This document shows, one piece after another, positions 1 to 5,614 of a stretch of 6,418 nt of DNA (the first letter of the stretch is position 1; each line of letters begins with the position of its first letter). The notes under the pieces were generated by a model. It was not told the DNA's origin. It did not search any database and worked only from the letters and a program-made list of their open reading frames with translations. The DNA comes from CBDUXZ01 sp965371325 [NCBI: uncultured bacterium] (GTDB lineage Bacteria > JAUYMQ01): the NCBI GenBank assembly GCA_965371325.1, contig CBDUXZ010000116.1, forward strand, positions 1 through 6,418, written 5' to 3'. The translations under genes and the position numbers were made by a program.

Positions 1-2
1 AG

Positions 3-50
3 ACTCCCCGCAATGACACTCTGGCGCTGACGGCGCGCGATAAAGAATGA
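3..50 (+). CDS. Possible 3' end of an upstream gene, cut by the window edge
   Basis: A frame open from the left edge reads TPRNDTLALTARDKE and then stops at TGA 48-50. The stop shares bases with the ATG at 47-49 of the next gene (ATGA), the usual layout of translationally coupled bacterial genes. Only 15 codons are visible, so neither family nor function can be given. An open frame this short can occur by chance. The overlap with the antiporter start is the only positive argument, so this is an inference and not a secure gene. Confidence 0.3.
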   Translation, partial: TPRNDTLALTARDKE

Positions 51-1954
51 ACGGTGAGGTAATGAACACTGCGGATGCCAGCGTTGTTTTTGCCGTCGCC
101 CTCGGGAGCGGCGTGGTTGTTCAGGCCCTTTCGCGGCAACTGCGCGTTCCTGGGATCATCCTGCTCCTCGGTGTCGGCGTCGCTCTCGGGCCGGACGGCA
201 TCGGCTGGATCGAACCGAGCGCTCTCGGGGAAGGGCTTATCGGGATCGTCCGTCTCTCGGTGGCGATTATCCTTTTCGAGGGAGGGCTGAACCTCGATAT
301 GGAGCGGCTACGCCGCCAGGGAACCGCCATCCGAAGGCTCATCACGCTCGGGGCGTTCATCACGGGGACGGGCGGCGCCATGGCCGCACGCCTTCTCATG
401 GATTGGTCGTGGACCCAGTCGCTCCTTTTCGGAACTCTCGTTATCGTGACCGGCCCGACCGTGGTTACACCGCTTCTGCGCCAGGTGCGGCTTCGGCGGA
501 AAGTGGCGACCGTGCTCGAAGCGGAAGGGGTGCTCATCGATCCCGTCGGTGCACTCATCGCCGTTCTTGCCCTCGAAATCGCCGTGGCACCCAGCGCCGG
601 AGCCTTCACAAGTGTTCCGATCTGGCTCGCCGGGAGACTTGCTTTCGGCACCGCGGCCGGTGCCGCCTTCGGGTTTCTCCTCGCCTTCCTCCTGCGATCC
701 CGCCACATCGTTCCCGAGGGCTACGAGAACATCGTAACGATGGGAGGCGTGATCCTCCTGTTCGCCGGATGCCGCCACGTGCTCCCCGAGAGCGGAATTC
801 TCGCCACCACCATCGCGGGAATCGTCGTGGGAAACCTGCACACGCGCGTGGGAAAGGCGATGTCCTCCTTCGAGGAGCAGATCACCGTGATACTGATCGG
901 CCTGCTCTTCGTGCTGCTCGCCGCAAGCGTGAGACTCGCCGACGTGCGCGCCCTCGGATTGGCGGGGTTTGCGGTAGTGTTCACGCTTATGTTCATTATC
1001 CGACCCGCGGGGGTTTTCGCCTCGTCGGCGGGAACGGATCTGCGGGTTCGGGACAAGCTTTTCATCTCATGGATAGCGCCCCGCGGAATCGTGGCTGCCG
1101 CCCTCGCCTCCCTCGCTTCGAGCGTCATGGAGGCCGAAGGTATTCCCGGCGGCCCCCCTCTGCGCGCTCTTGTCTTTCTCACAATCGCGATCACCGTCAT
1201 CCTGCAGGCCGGGACTGCCCGCCCGATCGCGAGACTCCTGAAGCTTCTCGCCCCTCCGCGTGACGCGGTGGTGATTCTCGGCGCGGGGGGGCTCGGCCTT
1301 GCGCTCGCGAATGAACTGAGTTCGTCGGGACTGAAACCTGTCTTCATGGACGCAAACGCCGCCCACTGCGCCGCCGCCGCACGCGAGGGGTATCGGGTTG
1401 TATCGGGGAACGCCCTGGACGAACGGGTCCTCGGGGAAGCGCGAATGGATCAGGCTTCGGTGGCGATAGGGCTCACGACGAACACCGCGGTCAACGCGCT
1501 CTTCGCCCGCGAGTCGCGGGAGACCTTCGGGGTTCCTGAAACCTACGTCGCGGTCGACTCGATCGATCCGGGTGTCATGCCGGAGCGTATCGAGCGGGAG
1601 CGCGGGAAGGTCCTCTTCGACGGACCCAAGGAGCTCGGGCGCTGGAACCTCCGCTTCCAGTACGGCGAGGCGTCCGTTATCCACTGCCGGTATTTGGGCG
1701 AGATTGCGAAGCAGCGTGAGGGGGAAGACGAGAAGCCGGCGCAGAGCCCCGCTGCAGAGACTGGAACCGAAGCCTGGGTGCAGCTGGCCGTTCTCCACGA
1801 CAAAAAGCTCGGGATCATGGACGCGGGAGCTCGGCCCCAGACCGGGGACATCGGCGCTTTCGTGCTACACGGACCGGACATGGAGGCGGGAGAAGACGCG
1901 CTCCGCGCGCTCGGGTGGGAGCGGATTGCCGAGCAGAACGCCGAGGGTGCGTAA
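47..1954 (+). CDS. CPA1-type cation:proton antiporter with C-terminal TrkA/RCK NAD-binding domain
   Basis: A 635-residue inner-membrane protein that should exchange Na+ or K+ for H+ to control cytoplasmic pH and ion content. Residues about 10-400 are a run of hydrophobic helices with family hallmarks: FEGGLNL (77-83), TGPT (135-138), the ion-site segment EGVLIDPVGA (160-169, Asp165) and WIAPRG (342-347, Arg346). The residue before Asp165 is Ile, where classic NhaP proteins have Asn. A Rossmann fold follows from about 407, with GAGGLG (412-417) and an acidic residue at the end of strand 2 (Asp435), as in TrkA-N domains that bind NAD(H). Residues about 575-625 look like a degenerate RCK C-terminal lobe. 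Such domains gate transport by nucleotide or ligand binding. ATG 47 overlaps a possible upstream stop. An in-frame ATG at 62 has GGTGAGG just before it, but too close for a good ribosome site. Ion selectivity cannot be read from sequence. Confidence 0.93.
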   Translation: MNGEVMNTADASVVFAVALGSGVVVQALSRQLRVPGIILLLGVGVALGPDGIGWIEPSALGEGLIGIVRLSVAIILFEGGLNLDMERLRRQGTAIRRLITLGAFITGTGGAMAARLLMDWSWTQSLLFGTLVIVTGPTVVTPLLRQVRLRRKVATVLEAEGVLIDPVGALIAVLALEIAVAPSAGAFTSVPIWLAGRLAFGTAAGAAFGFLLAFLLRSRHIVPEGYENIVTMGGVILLFAGCRHVLPESGILATTIAGIVVGNLHTRVGKAMSSFEEQITVILIGLLFVLLAASVRLADVRALGLAGFAVVFTLMFIIRPAGVFASSAGTDLRVRDKLFISWIAPRGIVAAALASLASSVMEAEGIPGGPPLRALVFLTIAITVILQAGTARPIARLLKLLAPPRDAVVILGAGGLGLALANELSSSGLKPVFMDANAAHCAAAAREGYRVVSGNALDERVLGEARMDQASVAIGLTTNTAVNALFARESRETFGVPETYVAVDSIDPGVMPERIERERGKVLFDGPKELGRWNLRFQYGEASVIHCRYLGEIAKQREGEDEKPAQSPAAETGTEAWVQLAVLHDKKLGIMDAGARPQTGDIGAFVLHGPDMEAGEDALRALGWERIAEQNAEGA

Positions 1955-1991
1955 CAGCGCCGGGAGCGATGCTCAAAAAGGATGGAAAGGA

Positions 1992-2016
1992 AAGCCCGAT
2001 CCCCGATTACGGGCTT
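1992..2016 (+). terminator. Hairpin after the antiporter gene, possible weak terminator
   Basis: AAGCCCG (1992-1998) and CGGGCTT (2010-2016) are perfect 7-base inverted arms around an 11-base loop, 38 bases after the antiporter stop. Position fits a transcription end, but no run of T follows directly. The nearest is a short TTTT at 2036-2039. It may therefore be a weak or Rho-assisted terminator or an RNA 3'-end stabiliser. Confidence 0.35.
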
Positions 2017-2030
2017 AGGGCCGCATGACG

Positions 2031-2145
2031 AATAATTTTGCAGAAAGACTGTGACACTTTTAACTGCAGATCGTTACTGATCTCAAGGGAGCTTTGACCA
2101 TTCGCAGGGTATTGCAGTTACGCAAAAGTTAAAGGTTAAACGCGA
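2031..2145 (+). promoter_or_regulatory. AT-rich leader of the PEP-CTERM gene with short repeats
   Basis: This stretch is about 38% GC by hand count (42 of 110 over 2031-2140), far below the flanking genes, as expected of a promoter region. It holds three TGCAG words (2039, 2065, 2113), a dyad AGATC/GATCT (2068-2072 and 2079-2083), and two -35-like hexamers, GTGACA (2051-2056) and TTGACC (2094-2099). Neither hexamer has a good -10 partner. A ribosome site AAAGG (2131-2135) lies 10 bases before ATG 2146, inside a 7-base tandem repeat (GTTAAAG, GTTAAAC, 2128-2141). Regulation is likely here, but no single promoter can be called. Confidence 0.4.
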
Positions 2146-2949
2146 ATGTACAGATGTGAAAGAGTTCGCTTTACCTTCGGAATTCTCGGCATCGTATTCT
2201 CTCTCTCCCTGCTCAACACCACAGAGCCGGCGAAGGCGTCGCCTATCCTCTTCATAAACGACAGCGCCGGTAGGTTGGCTACCGTCGACGTCGCGGACGG
2301 AACTGCCACCTTGATCGGGAGCATGGGAGTCGTAATGACCGACATCGCTTTCGATCCCAGCGGGAATTTATTCGGCCTTGACTTCACGAACCTCTATACA
2401 ATCAACTCAACCACCGCGGCCGTGTCACTCATCGGCGCCCACGGCGTTGATGAGGGCAATGCGCTTGTCTTCGCCACGGACGGCACGCTATTCGCAGCGG
2501 GTGCAGGCACGACGTCCCTGTTTACTCTTAGTCCGGGCACGGGCGCATCAACCGCGATCGCGGACATCGGATTCGCATCTGCAGGCGATCTTGCATTCAT
2601 AAATGGCGATTTCTTCTTGTCGTCTCTGCAGGATCAGCTCATTCGCATCGACCTCGGATCTCCTACCACTGCGTCCGTGATCGGTAGTTTCGGGTTCTCA
2701 AATGTCTTTGGTCTTGCGACGGCTGAAGATGGCGTTCTCTACGGGATTGCAGAAACAGAGGTATTCTCGGTCAATACGGGTACCGGAGCGGGCACACTTG
2801 CCTCTGACTATCGCGGTCAGGGCATATCACAGAGCTTCGGCTCGTCGTTTGTGAGCGAGGCAGTCATCCCCGAACCATCCACGCTACTGCTCCTTGCGGT
2901 CGGCTCGGCAATGCTCTCGGCCAAGCGCCGTAGGTCACAACGGAGATAA
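2146..2949 (+). CDS. PEP-CTERM sorting-domain protein with propeller-like repeats
   Basis: A 267-residue exported protein of unknown specific role. The N-terminus has a signal peptide: basic residues at 3-8, a hydrophobic core at about 9-23, and an AKA site suggesting cleavage after Ala31. The C-terminus is a textbook PEP-CTERM sorting signal: IPEPS (241-245), a short hydrophobic segment (246-259) and a basic tail with RRR (261-263). Exosortase is known to cut such signals after export, in Gram-negative bacteria that make exopolysaccharide. Between lie about five degenerate 34-42-residue units starting near 44, 83, 125, 165 and 206. They follow the pattern L-x-T/S-I/V-x-x-x-T-G, then IG, then DGxLxG, and suggest a beta-propeller or similar beta repeat. 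No catalytic motif is visible. Codon choice looks less GC-rich than in neighbours. No exosortase gene lies in the window, so processing must act in trans. It is probably a single-gene unit, converging on the acyl-CoA dehydrogenase gene. Confidence 0.9.
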   Translation: MYRCERVRFTFGILGIVFSLSLLNTTEPAKASPILFINDSAGRLATVDVADGTATLIGSMGVVMTDIAFDPSGNLFGLDFTNLYTINSTTAAVSLIGAHGVDEGNALVFATDGTLFAAGAGTTSLFTLSPGTGASTAIADIGFASAGDLAFINGDFFLSSLQDQLIRIDLGSPTTASVIGSFGFSNVFGLATAEDGVLYGIAETEVFSVNTGTGAGTLASDYRGQGISQSFGSSFVSEAVIPEPSTLLLLAVGSAMLSAKRRRSQRR

Positions 2950-3037
2950 TGGTATCTGAGGCCCGGCCCGGACTTATCTAACCACAGCCTTCAGCGTGTC
3001 CAACGCTTCGCCAAGCGCATCCCGAACCACTGAATCC

Positions 3038-4195
3038 TTACTCCTTGAGGAGGTTCTTGGCGATGGTGAGTCGCTGGATCTCGCTGGTACCTTCGAAGAT
3101 CCGGTAGACGCGGACCTGCCGCATGACGTGCTCGATGGACGTCTCCCGCATGAAGCCCATGCCGCCGTGGATCTGCATGGCACTGTCGACCACGCGGTTT
3201 ACCATTTCGGCGCCGTAAACCTTCACCATGGCGGCTTCCTTCCGGATGTCGATCCCCTGATCTCGCATCCACGCGGTACGGTACATCATGTTCTCGGCGG
3301 CGAAGGTTTCGGTCGCCATGTCGGCCAGCATCGCCTGAATGAGCTGGAAGTTTCCGATGATAGTCCCGAAGGCCTCGCGCTGTTTCGCATATTCGACGCT
3401 CATATCCAGCATGCGCTTGGCGATCCCCACGGCGTAGGCGCAGATGTCGAGTCGCCCGTCGTTAATCCAGTTCATCGCCAGCGCGAAACCCAGACCGACC
3501 TGTCCCAGGACATTGTCCGCGGGAATTTCGCAATCCTCGAACAACAGCTCGCCGACAAAGCCGTTTCCGTCCATCGTGTGCTGGGGAATATCAAAATCGG
3601 CGCCGGGCGCGTCCCGGTCGACCAGGAAGCAGGTGATCCCTCCCCTTGCCATCTTCTCGCGATCGGTCACGGCGAACACCATTGAAAAATCGGCGGAAGG
3701 GCCATTGGTAATGTAGTGCTTCCTGCCGTTCAGGACCCACTTATCGCCCTTTTTCACGGCCGTCGTCTGGATGTTCGTCGCATCGGATCCCGCGCCGGGC
3801 TCACTGAGCCCGAAGCAGGTTGTGATCTCGCCCTTCATGAGCGGATCAAGATACTTCTCCCGCTGCTTGTCGGTGCACGCCGTGAGGATGGGCGTGGGGC
3901 CCCCCGCCCCGCCGAAGACCTCGTTGTAGAAAACATTGTCGTGCCTCGAGGACTCCGAATAGAGGAGAACGCGATCGGTGGCCGGGATCTCCATTCCGCC
4001 GGCCGCCTCGGGCATGTCAATGCCGTAGAAGCCGAGCTCGGCGGAGCGTATGCGCATCTGCTTCCTGAGATCCGCCGGGGGCGGCGTTTCGTGATCGATC
4101 TTGTGCTTCTCCTGGAGCGGGATCATTTCCTCGGTGATGAACTTCTTGAGGGTCTCCTGCATCATCAATGTTTCATCTGAAAAGCTGAAATCCAT
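3038..4195 (-). CDS. Acyl-CoA dehydrogenase (FAD flavoprotein)
   Basis: A 385-residue cytoplasmic enzyme, the usual length for the family. It oxidises an acyl-CoA thioester to the 2,3-enoyl-CoA using FAD and passes electrons to electron-transfer flavoprotein, in beta-oxidation or branched-chain amino-acid breakdown. The N-terminal helical domain spans about 1-120. The beta domain carries signature CFGLSEPGAGSD (127-138). The C-terminal helical domain carries QIHGGMGF (341-348) and FEGTSEIQR (367-375). Glu368 stands where short- and medium-chain enzymes keep their catalytic base, unlike isovaleryl- or long-chain types. The RIFEGT context resembles very-long-chain enzymes, but the extra C-terminal domain of those is absent. 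Chain-length specificity cannot be assigned. ATG at 4195-4193 is supported by GGGAG six bases upstream. The gene has its own promoter 84 bases or more upstream and no visible partner genes for beta-oxidation. It ends 88 bases from the convergent PEP-CTERM gene. Confidence 0.95.
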   Translation of the reverse strand: MDFSFSDETLMMQETLKKFITEEMIPLQEKHKIDHETPPPADLRKQMRIRSAELGFYGIDMPEAAGGMEIPATDRVLLYSESSRHDNVFYNEVFGGAGGPTPILTACTDKQREKYLDPLMKGEITTCFGLSEPGAGSDATNIQTTAVKKGDKWVLNGRKHYITNGPSADFSMVFAVTDREKMARGGITCFLVDRDAPGADFDIPQHTMDGNGFVGELLFEDCEIPADNVLGQVGLGFALAMNWINDGRLDICAYAVGIAKRMLDMSVEYAKQREAFGTIIGNFQLIQAMLADMATETFAAENMMYRTAWMRDQGIDIRKEAAMVKVYGAEMVNRVVDSAMQIHGGMGFMRETSIEHVMRQVRVYRIFEGTSEIQRLTIAKNLLKE

Positions 4196-4201
4196 GGTTT
4201 G

Positions 4202-4206
4202 CTCCC
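4202..4206 (-). promoter_or_regulatory. Ribosome binding site of the acyl-CoA dehydrogenase gene
   Basis: GGGAG on the minus strand, six bases before the ATG at 4195. It fixes this start, since the family's normal N-terminus (MDFSFSDE) begins there. Confidence 0.7.
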
Positions 4207-4278
4207 GGGGTAATGGAACCTTGTGCCCCGCTCATGAAAACCGGCTGAACGGGGGCAGGGCCGATAATCGTAATGACG

Positions 4279-4307
4279 ATCTTAGCCAAGGCGTGAAGGG
4301 GGGTCAA
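4279..4307 (-). promoter_or_regulatory. Sigma70-type promoter of the acyl-CoA dehydrogenase gene
   Basis: On the minus strand TTGACC (4307-4302) and TAAGAT (4284-4279) are separated by exactly 17 bases. The -35 matches the consensus at five of six positions and the -10 at four of six. Transcription would start near 4272, giving a leader of about 77 bases before the ATG at 4195. The leader contains CCCCG/CGGGG arms (4226-4230 and 4250-4254) that could fold. The promoter lies in the gap after mutY and suggests independent transcription. Confidence 0.55.
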
Positions 4308-4334
4308 CGCGAGCGCCCCGGGAGAAATTTCCGT

Positions 4335-4346
4335 GAGCGGTCGCTC
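4335..4346. other. Short GC-rich hairpin between mutY and the acyl-CoA dehydrogenase gene
   Basis: GAGCG (4335-4339) and CGCTC (4342-4346) face each other across two bases; as RNA it would fold with four pairs and a four-base loop. It sits about 55-65 bases after the mutY stop and upstream of the next promoter, so it could end or stabilise the mutY transcript. No proper T run follows on the minus strand, so a terminator call is not justified. Confidence 0.25.
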
Positions 4347-4357
4347 GGGCGGGAATC

Positions 4358-4400
4358 TGAACGTCATTCGGGAGAGGAGAAAAAAGGTTGAACGTCATTC
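4358..4400. repeat. Two 12-base direct repeats upstream of the acyl-CoA dehydrogenase promoter
   Basis: TGAACGTCATTC occurs exactly at 4358-4369 and 4389-4400, 31 bases apart start to start. The right copy runs into the stop codon of mutY. A shorter relative, TGAACG, occurs at 4246-4251 in the acyl-CoA dehydrogenase leader. The inverted core AATGACG occurs at 4272-4278, by the predicted transcription start. On the minus strand the right copy reads TGAATGACGTTCA, with TGAA/TTCA ends in dyad. These may be protein-binding sites or a small local duplication. Confidence 0.5.
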
Positions 4401-5499
4401 AGGGAAAAGGGTGTTCGGCGAGGCGGGCGACCACCTTCTTGGTGAGCGCCGAAAGGGCAAACCTCTCGATCTCCGACAGACGCACCCACTCATGCGCGCG
4501 GTAACGCCCCGCCCGGAGCCGCCCCCCCTCTGCAGCGTAGACGAAGAGGTGAAGCCGGAGATCCCGATGGGTGAAAATATGGCGCACCACCCCGAGGGTG
4601 GCTTCCACCGAGCCCTCGAGTCCCAGGGTCTCGCGCACGAAGTCTTCCGCGGTGCCCGCACGGGGTTTCCATCCCCGCAGCTCGGCGGTCGGGAACTCCC
4701 AGAGCCCTCCCAGGAGCCCCTCCTCGGGTCGCTGGACGAACAGAACCTTGGCGCCCCGCCGCACGATGGCGCAGATTCCCTGCACGACGGGAACCTTTCT
4801 GCGCTCGCCGCGCACCGGATAGCGATCGACCTCGCCACGGATGCGGGCTTCGCAGCTCGCCGCCACCGGGCAGATGAGGCACGTCGGGTGATCGGGCAAA
4901 CAAACGAGCGCTCCCAGTTCCATCAGGGCCTGGTTCCATGAATCGCTCTTTCCCTCCGGCAACAATCGTTCTGCCAGATCCCAAAGGGCTTTCTGCCCGG
5001 GTGTCGAACGCGGATCGATACCAACGGCGAACAGGCGCGCCAGCACCCGCATCACGTTCCCGTCGAGTACCGCAGCGTCTTTTCCGTAGGCAATCGAAAG
5101 GATGGCGCCCGCGGTGTAACGCCCGATCCCGGGAAGCGCGCGCAAGTCCTCCTCGGTCTCGGGAAACTTCCCGCCGTGCTCCTTCACAATGCGCTGCGCC
5201 GAAGGCCGCAGCTTGCGAGCGCGGGAGTAGTAACCCAGTCCCGCCCAGATTTTAAGAACATCGTCGAGACCGGCATCGGCGAGCGCATGCACATCGGGAA
5301 AGCGCGCCATGAAGCGCTCGTAGAACGGAACGACGGTTTTTACCTGCGTCTGTTGAAGCATGATCTCCGAGATCCAGATGGCGTAGGGATCGCGGGTGCG
5401 TCGCCAGGGGAGATCTCGCTTCTCACGCGCGTACCAGGAGAGGAGCCGGCTGTGAAGCGTGCGGCTCAAATCGGCGGATGCGTGAATGGCGTCATACAT
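4399..5499 (-). CDS. mutY: A/G-specific adenine glycosylase MutY
   Basis: A 366-residue base-excision repair enzyme that removes adenine mispaired with 8-oxoguanine, preventing G:C to T:A changes after oxidative damage. Its key parts are present in order: catalytic Glu45 in WISEIMLQQTQ (42-52), the helix-hairpin-helix LPGIGRYTAGAI (122-133), catalytic Asp146 in VLDGNV (144-149), and four [4Fe-4S] cysteines 200, 207, 210 and 216 with the exact C-x6-C-x2-C-x5-C spacing. A NUDIX-like C-terminal domain (about 240-366) has GGLWEFP (264-270) and FTH (309-311), matching the Phe-Ser-His loop that reads 8-oxoguanine. Length is normal and no key residue is missing. ATG at 5499-5497 has a modest GAGAG site eight bases upstream. 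It lies 115 bases after the co-directional VIT-family gene and may be read from that transcript or from its own weak promoter. Assignment is secure; the cysteine set and dual catalytic residues separate it from endonuclease III. Confidence 0.97.
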   Translation of the reverse strand: MYDAIHASADLSRTLHSRLLSWYAREKRDLPWRRTRDPYAIWISEIMLQQTQVKTVVPFYERFMARFPDVHALADAGLDDVLKIWAGLGYYSRARKLRPSAQRIVKEHGGKFPETEEDLRALPGIGRYTAGAILSIAYGKDAAVLDGNVMRVLARLFAVGIDPRSTPGQKALWDLAERLLPEGKSDSWNQALMELGALVCLPDHPTCLICPVAASCEARIRGEVDRYPVRGERRKVPVVQGICAIVRRGAKVLFVQRPEEGLLGGLWEFPTAELRGWKPRAGTAEDFVRETLGLEGSVEATLGVVRHIFTHRDLRLHLFVYAAEGGRLRAGRYRAHEWVRLSEIERFALSALTKKVVARLAEHPFP

Positions 5500-5545
5500 G
5501 GGCAGGACTCTCTGGGGAAAGGGCCTGACCCCGACTCGAATACGG

Positions 5546-5593
5546 GAGGGCGCGATAAAAAGAGCGCCGGTTAGGTTCTTAAAGCGCGCCCTC
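5546..5593. repeat. 9-base perfect inverted repeat between the VIT gene and mutY
   Basis: GAGGGCGCG (5546-5554) and CGCGCCCTC (5585-5593) are exact inverted arms separated by 30 bases. Read on the minus strand, a bulged inner stem (GAG-CGC with GCG-CTC) is followed by TTTTT (5561-5557), which may act as a terminator for the VIT gene. The outer 9-base pairing would compete with it. The right arm also lies between the hexamers of a weak mutY promoter candidate, so an operator role is possible. Confidence 0.4.
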
Positions 5594-5606
5594 GCGGGAA
5601 AAGCAA
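5578..5606 (-). promoter_or_regulatory. Weak promoter candidate for mutY
   Basis: On the minus strand TTGCTT (5606-5601) and TTTAAG (5583-5578) are 17 bases apart. Matches to consensus are three of six and four of six. Transcription would start near 5571, giving a leader of about 70 bases. Spacing is ideal but sequence support is poor. Confidence 0.22.
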
Positions 5607-5614
5607 GGGCTACA

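Noticed and set aside
2051-2069. Sigma54-like promoter before the PEP-CTERM gene (TGACAC ... CTGCA)
   Set aside because: The upstream GG is GA and the distance to GC is one base too long, so both invariant features fail.
2944-2979. AGATAA/TTATCT inverted arms after the PEP-CTERM gene as a terminator
   Set aside because: A six-base AT-rich stem with a long loop and no T run; probably chance.
3004-3017. CGCTT/AAGCG hairpin as a terminator of the acyl-CoA dehydrogenase gene
   Set aside because: Only five base pairs with a four-base loop and no T run on either strand.
2974-3183. Minus-strand frame ending in a plausible-looking helix (ALGEALDTLKAVVR)
   Set aside because: It mostly overlaps the acyl-CoA dehydrogenase C-terminus in another frame. 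The dehydrogenase ends normally at NLLKE, so this is not a frameshifted extension.
2996-3685. Long plus-strand open frame opposite the acyl-CoA dehydrogenase gene
   Set aside because: The opposite strand encodes a clear full-length enzyme with all its motifs. The frame is a by-product of GC-rich codon use and has no family features.
4173-4367. Minus-strand 64-codon frame between mutY and the acyl-CoA dehydrogenase gene
   Set aside because: No ribosome site; it covers the predicted promoter and leader and runs into the dehydrogenase gene in another frame. Its ATG comes from the repeated word itself.
4285-4401. Possible short gene starting at the ATG directly after the mutY stop (about 38 codons)
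   Set aside because: No ribosome site beyond possible coupling, no recognisable protein features, and its start again comes from the repeat.
4380-4401. Terminator for mutY: TGAA/TTCA stem followed by six T on the minus strand
   Set aside because: The stem has only four base pairs, three of them A-T, too weak for an intrinsic terminator, although the T run is well placed.
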